From: Nitrosomonadales bacterium
GTDB taxonomy: Bacteria > Pseudomonadota > Gammaproteobacteria > Burkholderiales > Gallionellaceae
Direction: 5' to 3'
NCBI GenBank assembly: GCA_016235045.1
Contig: JACRME010000001.1
Coordinates: 156,294-220,293, forward strand
DNA length: 64,000 nucleotides
A program made the position numbers and the translations under genes. This document shows positions 25,637-34,745 of this stretch, one piece after another. The notes under the pieces were generated by a model, which worked only from the letters and a program-made list of their open reading frames with translations, did no database searches and was not told where the DNA came from. The number at the start of each line of letters is the position of its first letter. Within the stretch, counting starts at the first letter, position 1.

Positions 25637-26032
25637 TCAGTGTGCGGTTTCCGGCTCGCCCTGCCACAGCATGTCGTAGCCCAATTCCTTGCTGTCCACG
25701 CACAACTTTCCCAAGGCCGCGAATTTATCCTTGAACGCCTTGTCGGCATGGGACTTTTCGTGCTGTTCGAAAGACTTCCAGTACGTCACGATCGCGATAT
25801 GCTTCTCCGCCGATCTGGACGTGCTCAAAGAGCCTTCATTAGAGACGAAGCCGGAAAACTCAAACACCTGGCCGGCGATGAAGCCCCCCTTGTCGCCGCC
25901 GTAAGTGTCCTTCACGACATTGCACATCTCGGCCAGCGCCAGCTCGACTTCTTCGAACTCCACGCCCGGTTTTATCGCCGCCGTGTTGAAAAGCATTTTC
26001 GCCCCGAAAGGGATGGTGACAGGTGAGAACAT
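25637..26032 (-). CDS. Small protein, ABM/dimeric alpha+beta barrel-like
   Basis: 131 residues. The ATG at 26032 has an excellent site (GCGGGAGGAATATC). The open frame continues upstream but crosses repeat-like DNA and has no other good start. HIAIVTYWKSFEQHEKSHADKAFKDKFAAL resembles the monooxygenase-like (ABM) barrel fold, in which a strand with W/F is followed by a helix and an HxxSHAD-type turn. Function unknown; possible stress-responsive barrel protein. The family call is tentative. Confidence 0.6.
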   Translation of the reverse strand: MFSPVTIPFGAKMLFNTAAIKPGVEFEEVELALAEMCNVVKDTYGGDKGGFIAGQVFEFSGFVSNEGSLSTSRSAEKHIAIVTYWKSFEQHEKSHADKAFKDKFAALGKLCVDSKELGYDMLWQGEPETAH

Positions 26033-26382
26033 GATATTCCTCCCGCTGAAGTTGAAATAAACACACTGCGCGTAACCGGGCATTCCCACATCCGGAACGG
26101 GCATGGGGAAATCATATCGGAGTACGGCGGCCGTTGCACCTGCGCGAGCGTCTGTCGGTGCCGTAAAAAGCGCAATCCCGCCAAGAGGAGAAAAACAGGA
26201 ACCGACTGCATCCATGCTTGAATTTCCCCCTGCAAGTGGGAGGGAATGGGGGGGCAACCCGGATATTTCAAATGAGGCCGTTTTTGTAGGAGCCCGGCTT
26301 GCCGGGCGATTTTCTGCATAAACCTTATCGCGCAACAAGTTGCGCTCCTACCGACAGGAATTGGTTTTGTTCGCCAACCAAA
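26033..26382. other. Gene-free stretch with REP-like sequence
   Basis: About 350 bp between two leftward genes. I see no credible gene. The right half holds the GTAGGAGC palindrome (next entry) and G/C-rich runs such as TGGGAGGGAATGGGGGG near 26237. The left part is presumably the promoter of the ABM-like gene. Confidence 0.6.
26285..26352. repeat. REP-like element with two hairpins
   Basis: Outer inverted repeat TGTAGGAGC (26285-26293) / GCTCCTACC (26344-26352) encloses two hairpins: GCCCGGC-TT-GCCGGGC (26292-26307) and GCGCAAC-AA-GTTGCGC (26330-26345). This GTAGGAGC...GCTCCTAC design is that of Pseudomonas-type REP palindromes. A RAYT fragment, the transposase type linked to REPs, lies at 48.6 kb. 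Confidence 0.75.
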
Positions 26383-27852
26383 TCAAACCTTCGCCAACAC
26401 CTGCAACACAGCCTTCAGCAACAGCCAGCAACGCGCAACCGACTCGATCTCAACCCGTTCGCCGGGTGCATGGGCGCCGCGAATGTCGGGGCCGAAGGAA
26501 ATCATGTCCAGGTGCGGATGGCTGGCGGCCAGCAGGCCGCATTCCAGTCCGGCGTGAATCACCTGCAAGCTGGCAGGCTGGCCGAATTGCTCGTTGTATA
26601 CCTGCTGGCAGAGTGCCAGCAAGCGGGATGATGGGTTCGGCGTCCAACCGGGATACGCTCCGTCTTTCCATGCATGCAGCCCGTAGCTGGCTGCATGCGA
26701 AACCAGCTTGTCGGCCAACGCATCCGCGCTGCCGTCATGCAACGAGCGCACCTTGAAAGTGGCGCGGAACGAACCCTGCACCAGGTTCGCCACGCCGAGA
26801 TTGTCCGACGTATCCACCACGCCGGGAAAGGCATCGCTCATGCGCGAAACCCCGTTCGCGGCGATATCGAGAAAAGCCAGAATGCGATTGCGCTCCTCCG
26901 GCGGGATGGCTTTGCCCACCGGCAACTCGTCCAGGTCGCAGCGAAACGACACGTTTGCATCCGCTTCCGCAAAGCGCTGCCGCCACGCCGCCAGCCGGTG
27001 CTCCACCCATTCGTCGATTCCCGACACGGCAGCGACCGGCAACGCGCACACCGCGAACGCTTCGCGCGGAATGGCGTTGCGCGCCGTGCCGCCCTTGAAC
27101 TCGATCAGGCGCACATCGGTATGGGCGGCCAGATCGCGCAGCGCCTCCGCCAGCAGCTTGATCGCATTGCCGCGCCCGAGATGGATATCGATGCCGGAGT
27201 GTCCGCCGCGCAGCCCGGATACATCAAAACGCAGGATCGCAAGGTCCGGCGTCACCTCCTCCCGACCGCAATCGTGCTGCAACTCCACATCCACCCCGCC
27301 GGCGCACCCCAGATAGAAATGCCCCCACTCCTCCGTATCCAGATTGATCAGCCGCTTGCCCTGCAGCGTACCGGGCGCAAGTCCGCGCGCACCGTCCATG
27401 CCGGACTCCTCGTTGACGGTAAGCAGCACTTCCAGCGGCGGATGGAGCAGGCCCGGTGCATCGAGCGCGGCCAGCGCCAGCGCAACGCCAATGCCATTGT
27501 CGGCGCCCAGCGTCGTGTCCTCCGCCACCACCCATCCGTCGCGCACCCGCGCAGCAATCGGGTCGCGCCCGAAATCATGCCGGGTTCCCGCGTTGGCCTG
27601 ACACACCATGTCGAGATGGCCTTGCAGGATCACGCCGGACGCGGACTCGCAGCCGTGGCTGGCCGGTTTCTTCAGGATCAGGTTGCCTGCGCCATCCACA
27701 ACGGTGCCGATTCCATGCGCCTGCGCCCACTCGATCAGATGCGCGCGCAACGCCGCTTCATGCAGCGATGGGCGCGGAATCGCGCACAGCGTGGCGAAGT
27801 GCGACCAAACAGAATGGGGCTGGAGTGCTTGCAGAAGAGTGTCTGTTGTCAT
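26383..27852 (-). CDS. pepD: Cytosolic non-specific dipeptidase PepD (M20C)
   Basis: 489 residues, the usual PepD length. This zinc aminoacyl-histidine dipeptidase cleaves Xaa-His and other dipeptides. Family blocks are LWSHFATLCAIPRPSLHE-like near the start, GVILQGHLDMVCQ (metal His/Asp), GADNGIGVALALAAL (metal Asp), LLTVNEESGMDGARGL (catalytic and metal Glu) and RGGHSGIDI. The C-terminal HAGLECGLLA carries another metal-site glutamate. It appears to be a single-gene unit. Confidence 0.93.
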   Translation of the reverse strand: MTTDTLLQALQPHSVWSHFATLCAIPRPSLHEAALRAHLIEWAQAHGIGTVVDGAGNLILKKPASHGCESASGVILQGHLDMVCQANAGTRHDFGRDPIAARVRDGWVVAEDTTLGADNGIGVALALAALDAPGLLHPPLEVLLTVNEESGMDGARGLAPGTLQGKRLINLDTEEWGHFYLGCAGGVDVELQHDCGREEVTPDLAILRFDVSGLRGGHSGIDIHLGRGNAIKLLAEALRDLAAHTDVRLIEFKGGTARNAIPREAFAVCALPVAAVSGIDEWVEHRLAAWRQRFAEADANVSFRCDLDELPVGKAIPPEERNRILAFLDIAANGVSRMSDAFPGVVDTSDNLGVANLVQGSFRATFKVRSLHDGSADALADKLVSHAASYGLHAWKDGAYPGWTPNPSSRLLALCQQVYNEQFGQPASLQVIHAGLECGLLAASHPHLDMISFGPDIRGAHAPGERVEIESVARCWLLLKAVLQVLAKV

Positions 27853-28012
27853 CGAAGTGGTGTTGCGGCGAGCGGGCGTGCGCTGCGGATTTTATCCCAT
27901 CGATGCGAACATCAAGACCGCGCGGAATAAATCCGGATTTGAGTGCTGTTGCACGCCAAGCCGGTGGCGGCGGCGAATACTTCGTTGCGAACCATTCGCC
28001 GCCGGAAAACGA

Positions 28013-28438
28013 TCAGTTGTTCTTCGCGCCCTGCTTGACCCAATTCTTCAGCAGGGTGATGTATTGGGGACTCAATGTACCGGACTCATTCAACCCTGCC
28101 GGCATCTTCAGTCCCTTGTTGGTGCCGGTGAGCAGCTTGGTGAAGGTACTTGCCTCGCTGTTGCCGGGTATGACGACCGGACCGAACACGGTGCCCTTCA
28201 TCAATTTTTCATAGGATGTCAGATCCAGGCCGCTTTTCAGAACTCCTTTTCCACCCGGAGAGTGGCAGTTCACACAATGGTCATACAGGATGGGCTGCAC
28301 GTCATTCTTGAAGCTCACCTCGCTCTTGTTTGAAGCCTTGATGGCGTCTTGCGCCGCCGACAGCGTGGTTTCGTCGGCAATTGCGTTGAGGGAAAGTGCT
28401 GCCATCAAAATGCTGCACGACATTATTATCGTTTTCAT
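28013..28438 (-). CDS. Periplasmic small cytochrome c
   Basis: 141 residues. A signal peptide (MKTIIMSCSILMAALSLNAIADE) is followed by one haem motif CVNCH in VQPILYDHCVNCHSPGGKG. The distal methionine is probably that of LKMPAG. The layout matches the single-haem c-type domain often labelled planctomycete cytochrome C or PSCyt1. It would carry electrons in the periplasm. GGGGGT precedes the ATG at 28438. Confidence 0.87.
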   Translation of the reverse strand: MKTIIMSCSILMAALSLNAIADETTLSAAQDAIKASNKSEVSFKNDVQPILYDHCVNCHSPGGKGVLKSGLDLTSYEKLMKGTVFGPVVIPGNSEASTFTKLLTGTNKGLKMPAGLNESGTLSPQYITLLKNWVKQGAKNN

Positions 28439-28697
28439 AATTACCCCCGAAAGTTGTGACCCGAACGCTTTGATATTACCTCGACAGTATCGGAAGAACC
28501 TTGTGGCTGCAGCGGATCGGTTACCGCTCCAACCCGCTCTTGCTCCAAAAAAATCGCCAAGGAGCCTCACCGATACTTCGATTTCATATTACGCAACCCG
28601 CTTGATATAAACAAGGAACAGCCCTTGATTCAGCAAGGATATATGCGCTTCGATCAGTCCGTGGAAATGAGAAAAACGAAGGCTCGTGCAGGCCGCA

Positions 28698-30590
28698 TCA
28701 TTTGCGCCACTTGTCCAGCAATTTCCCCGCTTCCTGTTTCAGCTTCTGCTTCTCGGCGTCCACCGCGGCGTTCTTGCGCTGGTCCAGTTCGCTGCGCGCG
28801 CCGTCCAGTTCGGCGCGCAGCTTGTCGAGCTGCGCCTTGCGCTCGGCCAGCTGGGATTTGTAGCGCGCTTCGAGTTCGCCCTGCCGCGCAAGCAAGCGTT
28901 GCTTCTGCCCGCCGATCCTGTCGTTGACCAGGTTCTCGATGCGCTTGCGCGCCTCATCCATCTTCGCTTGCAGGTAACGGCCCATGCCCTTCGCCAGCGC
29001 CTCGGCCAGATTGGTGGACAGCTTCCACTCCAGGTCGCTCCAGCTACCGCTCACGCGCGCATCCAGGCTCACCGTGTTCAATCCGGCGACCGAGGCCGCC
29101 ATCATCTCGCGCACCACGGCTGTCTTGGAGCCGGTCTCGAACGCCGTATCGTTGAAGCGGTTGGACAGGCGCATGTCCACCTTCTCGCCGCGCAGTTCGG
29201 CAACGAAGCCGCTCGACGCTGTTGCTTTGGCGAATCCCAGCGTCACGTTCTCGCTGTTCACCAGCGAGCGTCCGGCCACCGCATAGCGCCCCACTTCCAG
29301 ATTCAGGCGTTCGGCCGGTTCCGCCGTGCGGTGGTCGACGACCAGCTCGGCCTTGACGCCGGTGACGCCCTGCTGCGGGAAGTCGCCCTTGAGGGTCGCG
29401 ACCAGCGGACGACCGACCAGTTGCTGGTCGGTCGCCACATCCCGTATCTCGCCGGAGAGACCGCGCTCGCCGGACAGGCGCGAGGTGAGCAGCGCCCGCC
29501 GCAGCCAGAAGGCCGGATAACCCTTGGGCTTGCCGAAGGCATAATCGCGTCCCTTGCGGCTCTTGCTTGCCGCGGGCTTGGCCTTGTTCCCTGCGCTCCT
29601 GGCGGGAATGTATTGCCGCGCCTGGTTCATGTAGCCGCGGGCCTGCTGCAACTGGCCCAGCACGTCCATGCCGAACAGCGCGCGCGACAGCGTGGCGGTA
29701 TCCAGCGACGGCAGATGCATGCGCGCCTGCAGGCCGCGCACATCGTCGCGCACGACCTTGTCGAGATCGCCCAGCGAACCGCGCAACGCGCCCATGTCCC
29801 CGGTCAACTTCGTACCCGCCTCGCCGACCGGTCTGGATTTGGCATCGAACTCGTCGCGGATGGATTGCAGTTCTTTCACCGACGCCTGCAGTTGCGCCGC
29901 ATCCTTGAAGTCCTTGAGCTGCACCTTGGCCAGACGGTCGCGCAGCGCCTTGAAGTCCTCGCCCTTGGGCAAGGCATCCATGCGTTCGCGCCACTGCTGC
30001 TCGGTCTCGTCCAGCGACTTCTGTATGCCGTCGAGATAGGCGCTGCTCTTCAGGTCTTCGCCCGCCACCTTGATCTGCTCCGATGCACTCGTTCCGGCGG
30101 CGATCGCGGCAAGGTCGCCCACCACGTTGCCGGAGAACTCCTCCTTCATCTGCGCCAGCATCCTGTCGGTGGCGCTCGGGCCGTCTTCCTGCTCCGGCTC
30201 CGGCGGCAGCACGTATCCGGCGCGCTGGCGCGGCGTGTCGACCTGCACGTCCTCGATGGCCGCCTCCTCGATCATCACCTTGCCGCGCAGCAGCGCATCC
30301 CACAGCATGCGGAAGCGGATCTCGCCGACCTGCAGGCGGTTGCGTTCGGGCTGTGCGGGATTGGTCATCTGCACATCGGCGATGAGCACCGATGCGTCGA
30401 ACACGCTGGTGTTCAAACGACCGATGTTCACCTCGGCGCCGTTGGCCTGCCCGGCGGCATATTCGATGCTGCGACGCAGGTGCGTATCGAAGAACAGCGA
30501 GAAATACAGCACGATGACGCCGACCACGATCAGCATCGGGATAACGGCCTCGAAGCGTATCGGCCCCTGCTGCTTCACCGGTTTATCCAT
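28698..30590 (-). CDS. TIGR03545-like large membrane/coiled-coil protein
   Basis: About 630 residues with one N-terminal membrane segment (AVIPMLIVVGVIVLYFSLFF), then an AsmA-like beta part (IEYAAGQANGAEVNIGRLNTSVFDASVLIADVQMTNPAQPERN), a helical middle and a C-terminal Lys/Arg/Glu coiled coil (MDEARKRIENLVNDRIGGQKQ). The pattern and the neighbour match the uncharacterised TIGR03545 family, from memory. The AsmA-like segment hints at a role in the envelope. The start at 30590 overlaps the TIGR03546-like stop by 8 bp, suggesting translational coupling; an ATG four codons upstream is possible. Confidence 0.75.
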   Translation of the reverse strand: MDKPVKQQGPIRFEAVIPMLIVVGVIVLYFSLFFDTHLRRSIEYAAGQANGAEVNIGRLNTSVFDASVLIADVQMTNPAQPERNRLQVGEIRFRMLWDALLRGKVMIEEAAIEDVQVDTPRQRAGYVLPPEPEQEDGPSATDRMLAQMKEEFSGNVVGDLAAIAAGTSASEQIKVAGEDLKSSAYLDGIQKSLDETEQQWRERMDALPKGEDFKALRDRLAKVQLKDFKDAAQLQASVKELQSIRDEFDAKSRPVGEAGTKLTGDMGALRGSLGDLDKVVRDDVRGLQARMHLPSLDTATLSRALFGMDVLGQLQQARGYMNQARQYIPARSAGNKAKPAASKSRKGRDYAFGKPKGYPAFWLRRALLTSRLSGERGLSGEIRDVATDQQLVGRPLVATLKGDFPQQGVTGVKAELVVDHRTAEPAERLNLEVGRYAVAGRSLVNSENVTLGFAKATASSGFVAELRGEKVDMRLSNRFNDTAFETGSKTAVVREMMAASVAGLNTVSLDARVSGSWSDLEWKLSTNLAEALAKGMGRYLQAKMDEARKRIENLVNDRIGGQKQRLLARQGELEARYKSQLAERKAQLDKLRAELDGARSELDQRKNAAVDAEKQKLKQEAGKLLDKWRK

Positions 30591-31107
30591 GGAGCTTGTC
30601 ATAGGTCGCATACCATTTGAAGAACGTTGTGCCGCTCCACAGTTTCCAGAACGGGCTGCTCCTGAAGCGTGCCACCACCTTCACGCGATAGGCCACGATC
30701 AGGCGTTTGCTGGCAAAGAACACCGGCAGCGCCAACAGGATGCTGATCGCACCCGCGCCCATCACCACGCTGTTGTAAAAGCGCGTGAGCGGGACCAGCG
30801 GCATGTTGTACAGGGTGGTGAACAGCGGTTGCAGCGACTCGGCCTCAAGGATGGCCGAACCGACCAGATGCGAGACCGGATCGAACAGCCACGCCACCAG
30901 CGCGAAGAAGAACGCCGAGGTCAGCGCGGCGCCGATCTGGATGCGGAACAGGAACATGCACACGAACACCAACAAAGCCTGCAGGGACAGCATCGGCGCG
31001 AAGCCGAGGATCAGGCCGCAGGCCACGCCTGCCGCGATCTGGTTGGTGCCGGTGTCGGAATTGAGCAGGCGCACCAGCGCGAACAATTGTTTGAGCAACA
31101 GGGTCAT
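30583..31107 (-). CDS. TIGR03546-like integral membrane protein (DUF2062-related)
   Basis: 174 residues with about four membrane segments. NQIAAGVACGLILGFAPMLSLQALLVFVCMFLFRIQIGAAL is the DUF2062-type motif of small flippase-like membrane proteins. The neighbour, overlapping by 8 bp, is the TIGR03545-like protein; the two families are known to be encoded side by side. Function unknown. GGGAG lies upstream of the ATG. Confidence 0.8.
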   Translation of the reverse strand: MTLLLKQLFALVRLLNSDTGTNQIAAGVACGLILGFAPMLSLQALLVFVCMFLFRIQIGAALTSAFFFALVAWLFDPVSHLVGSAILEAESLQPLFTTLYNMPLVPLTRFYNSVVMGAGAISILLALPVFFASKRLIVAYRVKVVARFRSSPFWKLWSGTTFFKWYATYDKLHG

Positions 31108-31223
31108 CGAACAACACTCCCGAAAGTTGGTGGCGTGATTCTAATCGCAGGGACGGGAAAAGACATCCTGCAGCGGCACATGTGCGGCATCGCTTGCCGG
31201 CGACGGCGGGCCATCCTCGAACG

Positions 31224-31703
31224 TCAATCGGACGGCTCAAGCAATTCGTAAGCGCCCGTGTTCACGGTGAGATTGTCGCCCATCAACAAACAGTCGAAAA
31301 ACTGGACCCCGATATACATTCCCGCTTCGTTTTTCGAAGTCACGCCGATGCTGACCATCTGCCTGCCACCGACATCCTTGACCGCCACCCATTTCCTGGT
31401 GCCGGACAACAGCCTGGTGGTGGATGGGTCGGGAAAGCGCGCAGTGGTATTCACATGACTGAAGCAGGCCTGCGTGGCGGGATCGGGCGAGCGCATGGCC
31501 GGCATGTCTTTTGTGTAGGCCTCGCCGGCGGGCGAAGAATTTGCCTGTTGTTGCGCGGACGCGTCTTCGGTTGCGCCCGCCGGCCCGCAAGGTTTGTCCG
31601 AGAACGCATAGTATCCATTCGCGTCCTGGCATCTGTACCGCTCCGCATGGACGGCACCGGACAGGGTGGTTAACGCCAGCAACAACAGCAGCTTTCGATT
31701 CAT
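31224..31703 (-). CDS. Exported DUF4124-type protein
   Basis: 159 residues. MNRKLLLLLALTTLSGAVHA is a signal peptide. ERYRCQDANGYYAFSDKPCGPAG is a DUF4124-like module (Y+CQDANG..FSD.PC). The second part, VNTTARFPDPSTTRLLSGTRKWVAVKDVGGRQMVSIGV, is beta-rich and unassigned. Periplasmic; function unknown. The start at 31703 follows GGGGTTTGACC. Confidence 0.7.
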   Translation of the reverse strand: MNRKLLLLLALTTLSGAVHAERYRCQDANGYYAFSDKPCGPAGATEDASAQQQANSSPAGEAYTKDMPAMRSPDPATQACFSHVNTTARFPDPSTTRLLSGTRKWVAVKDVGGRQMVSIGVTSKNEAGMYIGVQFFDCLLMGDNLTVNTGAYELLEPSD

Positions 31704-31777
31704 GGTCAAACCCCGCAATATCTCTTTAGTCGAAGCACTTCGCCGGAACTTGTCACTGTACCCCGAACGGGCCGGGC

Positions 31778-33118
31778 TCACCGGTAGTTCCTGTAGAACC
31801 GGTAGTTGAAATCATTCCTCGGCACATCCGGCAGGAATGCGATGCCGACCGAGGTTGCGCCGTGGACGACGCTCGGCCGCGCGATGCCGGCGTCCGCGGA
31901 CTGGGTGCGCAACGTGACCGGATAGGCAATCGCCTGGTCGCTCCAGCCCATCCACAGGTATTCCGGCAGATAGCGGACGAAGCGGTAGCGTTCGCTGGCA
32001 TCGAGTTTCTGGTTAAGCTCGCCGGTGCTTTCCTCATAGCCCTGCACCGACATTTCCCAGCCTTTCTTGATGCTGGCGAAAGCGATGCCCAATCCGGCCA
32101 GCATGAGGTCGTCCGAATTTCCTTTCGCGCCGAGATACACCACGGCAGCACCCAAAACCGAGCCGCCAATGCCCACACCCAGACCGAGGCCGGTCGTGGA
32201 CGTGATCTTGGCGGCGGCAACGGCGCCGCTGATTGCGGCGTTGCTGCCGTAGGCGGAGTCGGCAATGAGCTCATGCAATTCGCTCTCGCGCGCCACGTGG
32301 CGCTCGTACCATTTTTCCGCGTCGGGGGAGCGGTGCGACGGTATCGCTGTCCCCGTGCGGTCGGCGAGGTCGAGCGCGCTTTTCTGTCCGCGCAGCTTGA
32401 AGCTGACCTTGCGTTGCGAGCGCAGCGGGTTGAGGGTGAACTCGGGCGACCATAGCAAATCGGGACCGGGACCGCCCAGCACGACAAACAGGTGCGCCGG
32501 CGCCTGCTCGCGGTTCGCCAGTTCCCTGGCCCAGGCGAGGCTGTTGTCCAATACCCATGCCGCGCGCAGATCGACCTGCGCCTCGCGCCAGTCTCCGCAC
32601 ATCGTCCACAGGCTGGCCAGGAACAGCCGCATGGCCGGGTCGTCGAAGCGTCCGACCGGACTCCACGGCAGCGACAGCAGGCTGCCGGCGATGCGCGCCT
32701 CAACGCAGGCGTCTTCGTACCGGCCCTTGAGCGAATAGCCCCAGCTCAACAGCATGTGCAGCCAGATCACCTCATGCTCGGAGGCATAGTAATCCTCGGG
32801 CGTCTGCAAGTAGAAGAAGGTCTTGGCCTCGCGCGAGACGTGGTAGCGCACGCGGTTTTCCAGCACCTGCGCCTGTTTCTCCAGCGGCTTGATTTCGGCT
32901 TTGCCCTGAACCAGGTTCAGGTAGCCGCTCTCCATTGCGGTGATGAAGGTGCCCTGCTCCGCGCCGCCGGGAAAATCCAGCAAGGCGTCGTTCGTATTGC
33001 CCTCCACGAAGCTGGCCTGGCTCTTCTCGTAATCGTGCTTGGTGAGCAAGGCGGTCTGGCTGCAGCCCGTGCCGGCGAGCAGCAGTGCCAGCACGACCAG
33101 AGAGGGAGAAAGGCGCAT
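31778..33118 (-). CDS. Uncharacterised lipoprotein (COG3014-like)
   Basis: 446 residues. MRLSPSLVVLALLLAGTGC is a lipoprotein signal with a GTGC lipobox. The first 200 residues look like helical repeats: a long chain with HEVIWLHMLLSWGYSLKGRYEDACVEARIAG (TPR-like), RLFLASLWTMCGDWREAQVDLRAAWVLD. A glycine-rich hydrophobic segment follows (TGLGLGVGIGGSVLGAAVVYLG, about 310-332). The layout resembles COG3014 lipoproteins, but I am not certain. Weak start context. It lies between the DUF4124 gene and a nucleotide hydrolase gene. Confidence 0.65.
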   Translation of the reverse strand: MRLSPSLVVLALLLAGTGCSQTALLTKHDYEKSQASFVEGNTNDALLDFPGGAEQGTFITAMESGYLNLVQGKAEIKPLEKQAQVLENRVRYHVSREAKTFFYLQTPEDYYASEHEVIWLHMLLSWGYSLKGRYEDACVEARIAGSLLSLPWSPVGRFDDPAMRLFLASLWTMCGDWREAQVDLRAAWVLDNSLAWARELANREQAPAHLFVVLGGPGPDLLWSPEFTLNPLRSQRKVSFKLRGQKSALDLADRTGTAIPSHRSPDAEKWYERHVARESELHELIADSAYGSNAAISGAVAAAKITSTTGLGLGVGIGGSVLGAAVVYLGAKGNSDDLMLAGLGIAFASIKKGWEMSVQGYEESTGELNQKLDASERYRFVRYLPEYLWMGWSDQAIAYPVTLRTQSADAGIARPSVVHGATSVGIAFLPDVPRNDFNYRFYRNYR

Positions 33119-33211
33119 GGAAAAAGTGAATGCGTGGATGACGGAATGGGTTTTACGCGAATGCTCCGGCTGCCGTCAACCCGAAACTGTCGTCAGGCAA
33201 AGCCCGTTTGC

Positions 33212-33895
33212 CTACCCGCGCAACCGGCAATCCGCAAACACAAAACCGTCGCGCTCCACCACCTCGCCCATCTCGATATCGAGCGGCTCGCTGAACATCG
33301 GCCCGGCGAACACAAAGGAGTGGAACTCGCCGTTCTCGCCGCACGGGTCGATGCCGGACGGCATGCTCGCCAGCAGCGCAGCCGTCAACTCCTTCCCGGC
33401 AAACCCGTCGGGCAGCACGCGCGGATCGACACAGGTGAGGCAGGCGCGCAACCCGCCCGCCAGCATCTCTTCCAGCAAGGCCCGCGTCGGTTTCTCCCAC
33501 AACGGAAACACCGCCTCGATGCCGGTGCCCTGCATGCGCTCCTCGCGGTAGCGGCGCACATCCTGCAGATACAGGTCGCCAAACGCCATGCATTGCACGC
33601 CGTCGGCACGGGCGCGCGCCACGAAGTCCGTCATCGCGGCGGCATATTGCGCATCGGAACAGGGATAGGGAATCTCGATCAGGTACAGCGGCAAACCGAC
33701 CGCCTGTGCCTGCCGCCGCAACAACTCGACGCGCACGGCATGCATGGCGACCCGGCCGAAGGTGGCGTTGACCGTGGTGAACAGCCCGGTCACCTCGTGA
33801 TCGGCGGACTGGCGCAACACGTGCAGCGCCCATGCGCTGTCCTTGCCGCTGCTCCAGCTCAGCCAGGTGTTTTTGCGCATGGGCACCGGGCGCAT
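33212..33895 (-). CDS. Dph6/COG2102-type ATP-pyrophosphatase
   Basis: About 227 residues. WSSGKDSAWALHVLRQ near the start is the SSGKDS PP-loop of the adenine-nucleotide alpha-hydrolase superfamily. EIPYPCSDAQYAAAM and AFGDLYLQDVRRYREERM match the bacterial COG2102/DUF71 branch. NGEFHSFVFAGPMF fits its C-terminus. Eukaryotic members make diphthamide; the bacterial substrate is unknown. The ATG at 33895 starts one base after the stop codon of the beta-barrel gene, so coupling is likely. MRKNTWL at 33880 is an alternative start. Confidence 0.8.
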   Translation of the reverse strand: MRPVPMRKNTWLSWSSGKDSAWALHVLRQSADHEVTGLFTTVNATFGRVAMHAVRVELLRRQAQAVGLPLYLIEIPYPCSDAQYAAAMTDFVARARADGVQCMAFGDLYLQDVRRYREERMQGTGIEAVFPLWEKPTRALLEEMLAGGLRACLTCVDPRVLPDGFAGKELTAALLASMPSGIDPCGENGEFHSFVFAGPMFSEPLDIEMGEVVERDGFVFADCRLRG

Positions 33896-33896
33896 C

Positions 33897-34700
33897 CTAG
33901 AAGAACCAGCCGAATCCCAGCGAAATCTGGCCCAGTTGCTTGAGGTTATCGTGTTCCTCGTTGGCGACGGCGCGATGGTTCGAAACGTCGGGCACTTTGC
34001 TCACATCGTAGTCGTCGCTGGAGGAAACATAAGCCGCCGGCTGCAACCCGACGTGGAAGTAATATCCCTCCTTCCCCTGCCAGCCCGCTTCGGCCAACAG
34101 GAACGTGCCGCTAAGCGTGGACGAATACCGGTAGTTTGGCGAACCCGACAGGCTGGAGCCGTTGTATTCAAATTTCGAATCCGCCAAGCCGCCCCCGGCA
34201 CCGATATAAAACCCGGCGTGCTCCGAAAAAAAATGGCGGTAGGTTGCCAGCAACATCGTTCTCTGGGTCTTGATTATCTTTTCGTCCCACACATTCACCC
34301 GCGTCATCGCATTTACATCCAGTTGCGTGTGCAATTGAGACGTGCCGCTCAAATTGTGGTCGTAAAACAGGATAATCCCCGGCATCGAACCCAGGCCGGG
34401 ACCGAAACCGAGGCCGTGCTTCTGCTGTATATGCCAATCCGAGTACGATTTTCGCGGCGCATCTTCTGCACGAACTGCATTACCGGGCGCCGGCGAAGAA
34501 ACTCCCGTCTCCCGGTCGACTCTTGAAATCTTAGCGCTCTCGACTGTTACATCGCCGATCGATGTGCCGATAACCACCGCCTCTGCGCCGATGTTCTTGA
34601 TCTTGCCGGTCACGGTTGAACCGTCTTTCAAATAAATGGTTTCCGCGACTGCCGACACGGGAAGCAGGCATGCAGCAAGAAACAGTCCGCTAAATCTCAT
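33897..34700 (-). CDS. Outer-membrane beta-barrel-like protein with Sm-like N-terminus
   Basis: 267 residues. A signal peptide (MRFSGLFLAACLLPVSAVA) is followed by an LSm-like strand set (ETIYLKDGSTVTGKIKNIGAEAVVIGT). The rest is rich in aromatic and glycine-alternating strands (GFYIGAGGGLADSKFEY, YRYSSTLSGTFLLAEAGWQ, YYFHVGLQPAAYVSS) and ends in FGWFF, a classic terminal phenylalanine of outer-membrane barrels. GAGGTG precedes the ATG. Likely an outer-membrane protein; function unknown. Confidence 0.75.
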   Translation of the reverse strand: MRFSGLFLAACLLPVSAVAETIYLKDGSTVTGKIKNIGAEAVVIGTSIGDVTVESAKISRVDRETGVSSPAPGNAVRAEDAPRKSYSDWHIQQKHGLGFGPGLGSMPGIILFYDHNLSGTSQLHTQLDVNAMTRVNVWDEKIIKTQRTMLLATYRHFFSEHAGFYIGAGGGLADSKFEYNGSSLSGSPNYRYSSTLSGTFLLAEAGWQGKEGYYFHVGLQPAAYVSSSDDYDVSKVPDVSNHRAVANEEHDNLKQLGQISLGFGWFF

Positions 34701-34745
34701 ATTCACCTCGTTGGTTGGTTGAACTACTCGATGCATTGAAATGGA

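Noticed and set aside
26033..26338. Upstream extension of the ABM-like gene
   Set aside because: Crosses the REP-like repeat and lacks a ribosome-binding site, while a strong site precedes the ATG at 26032.
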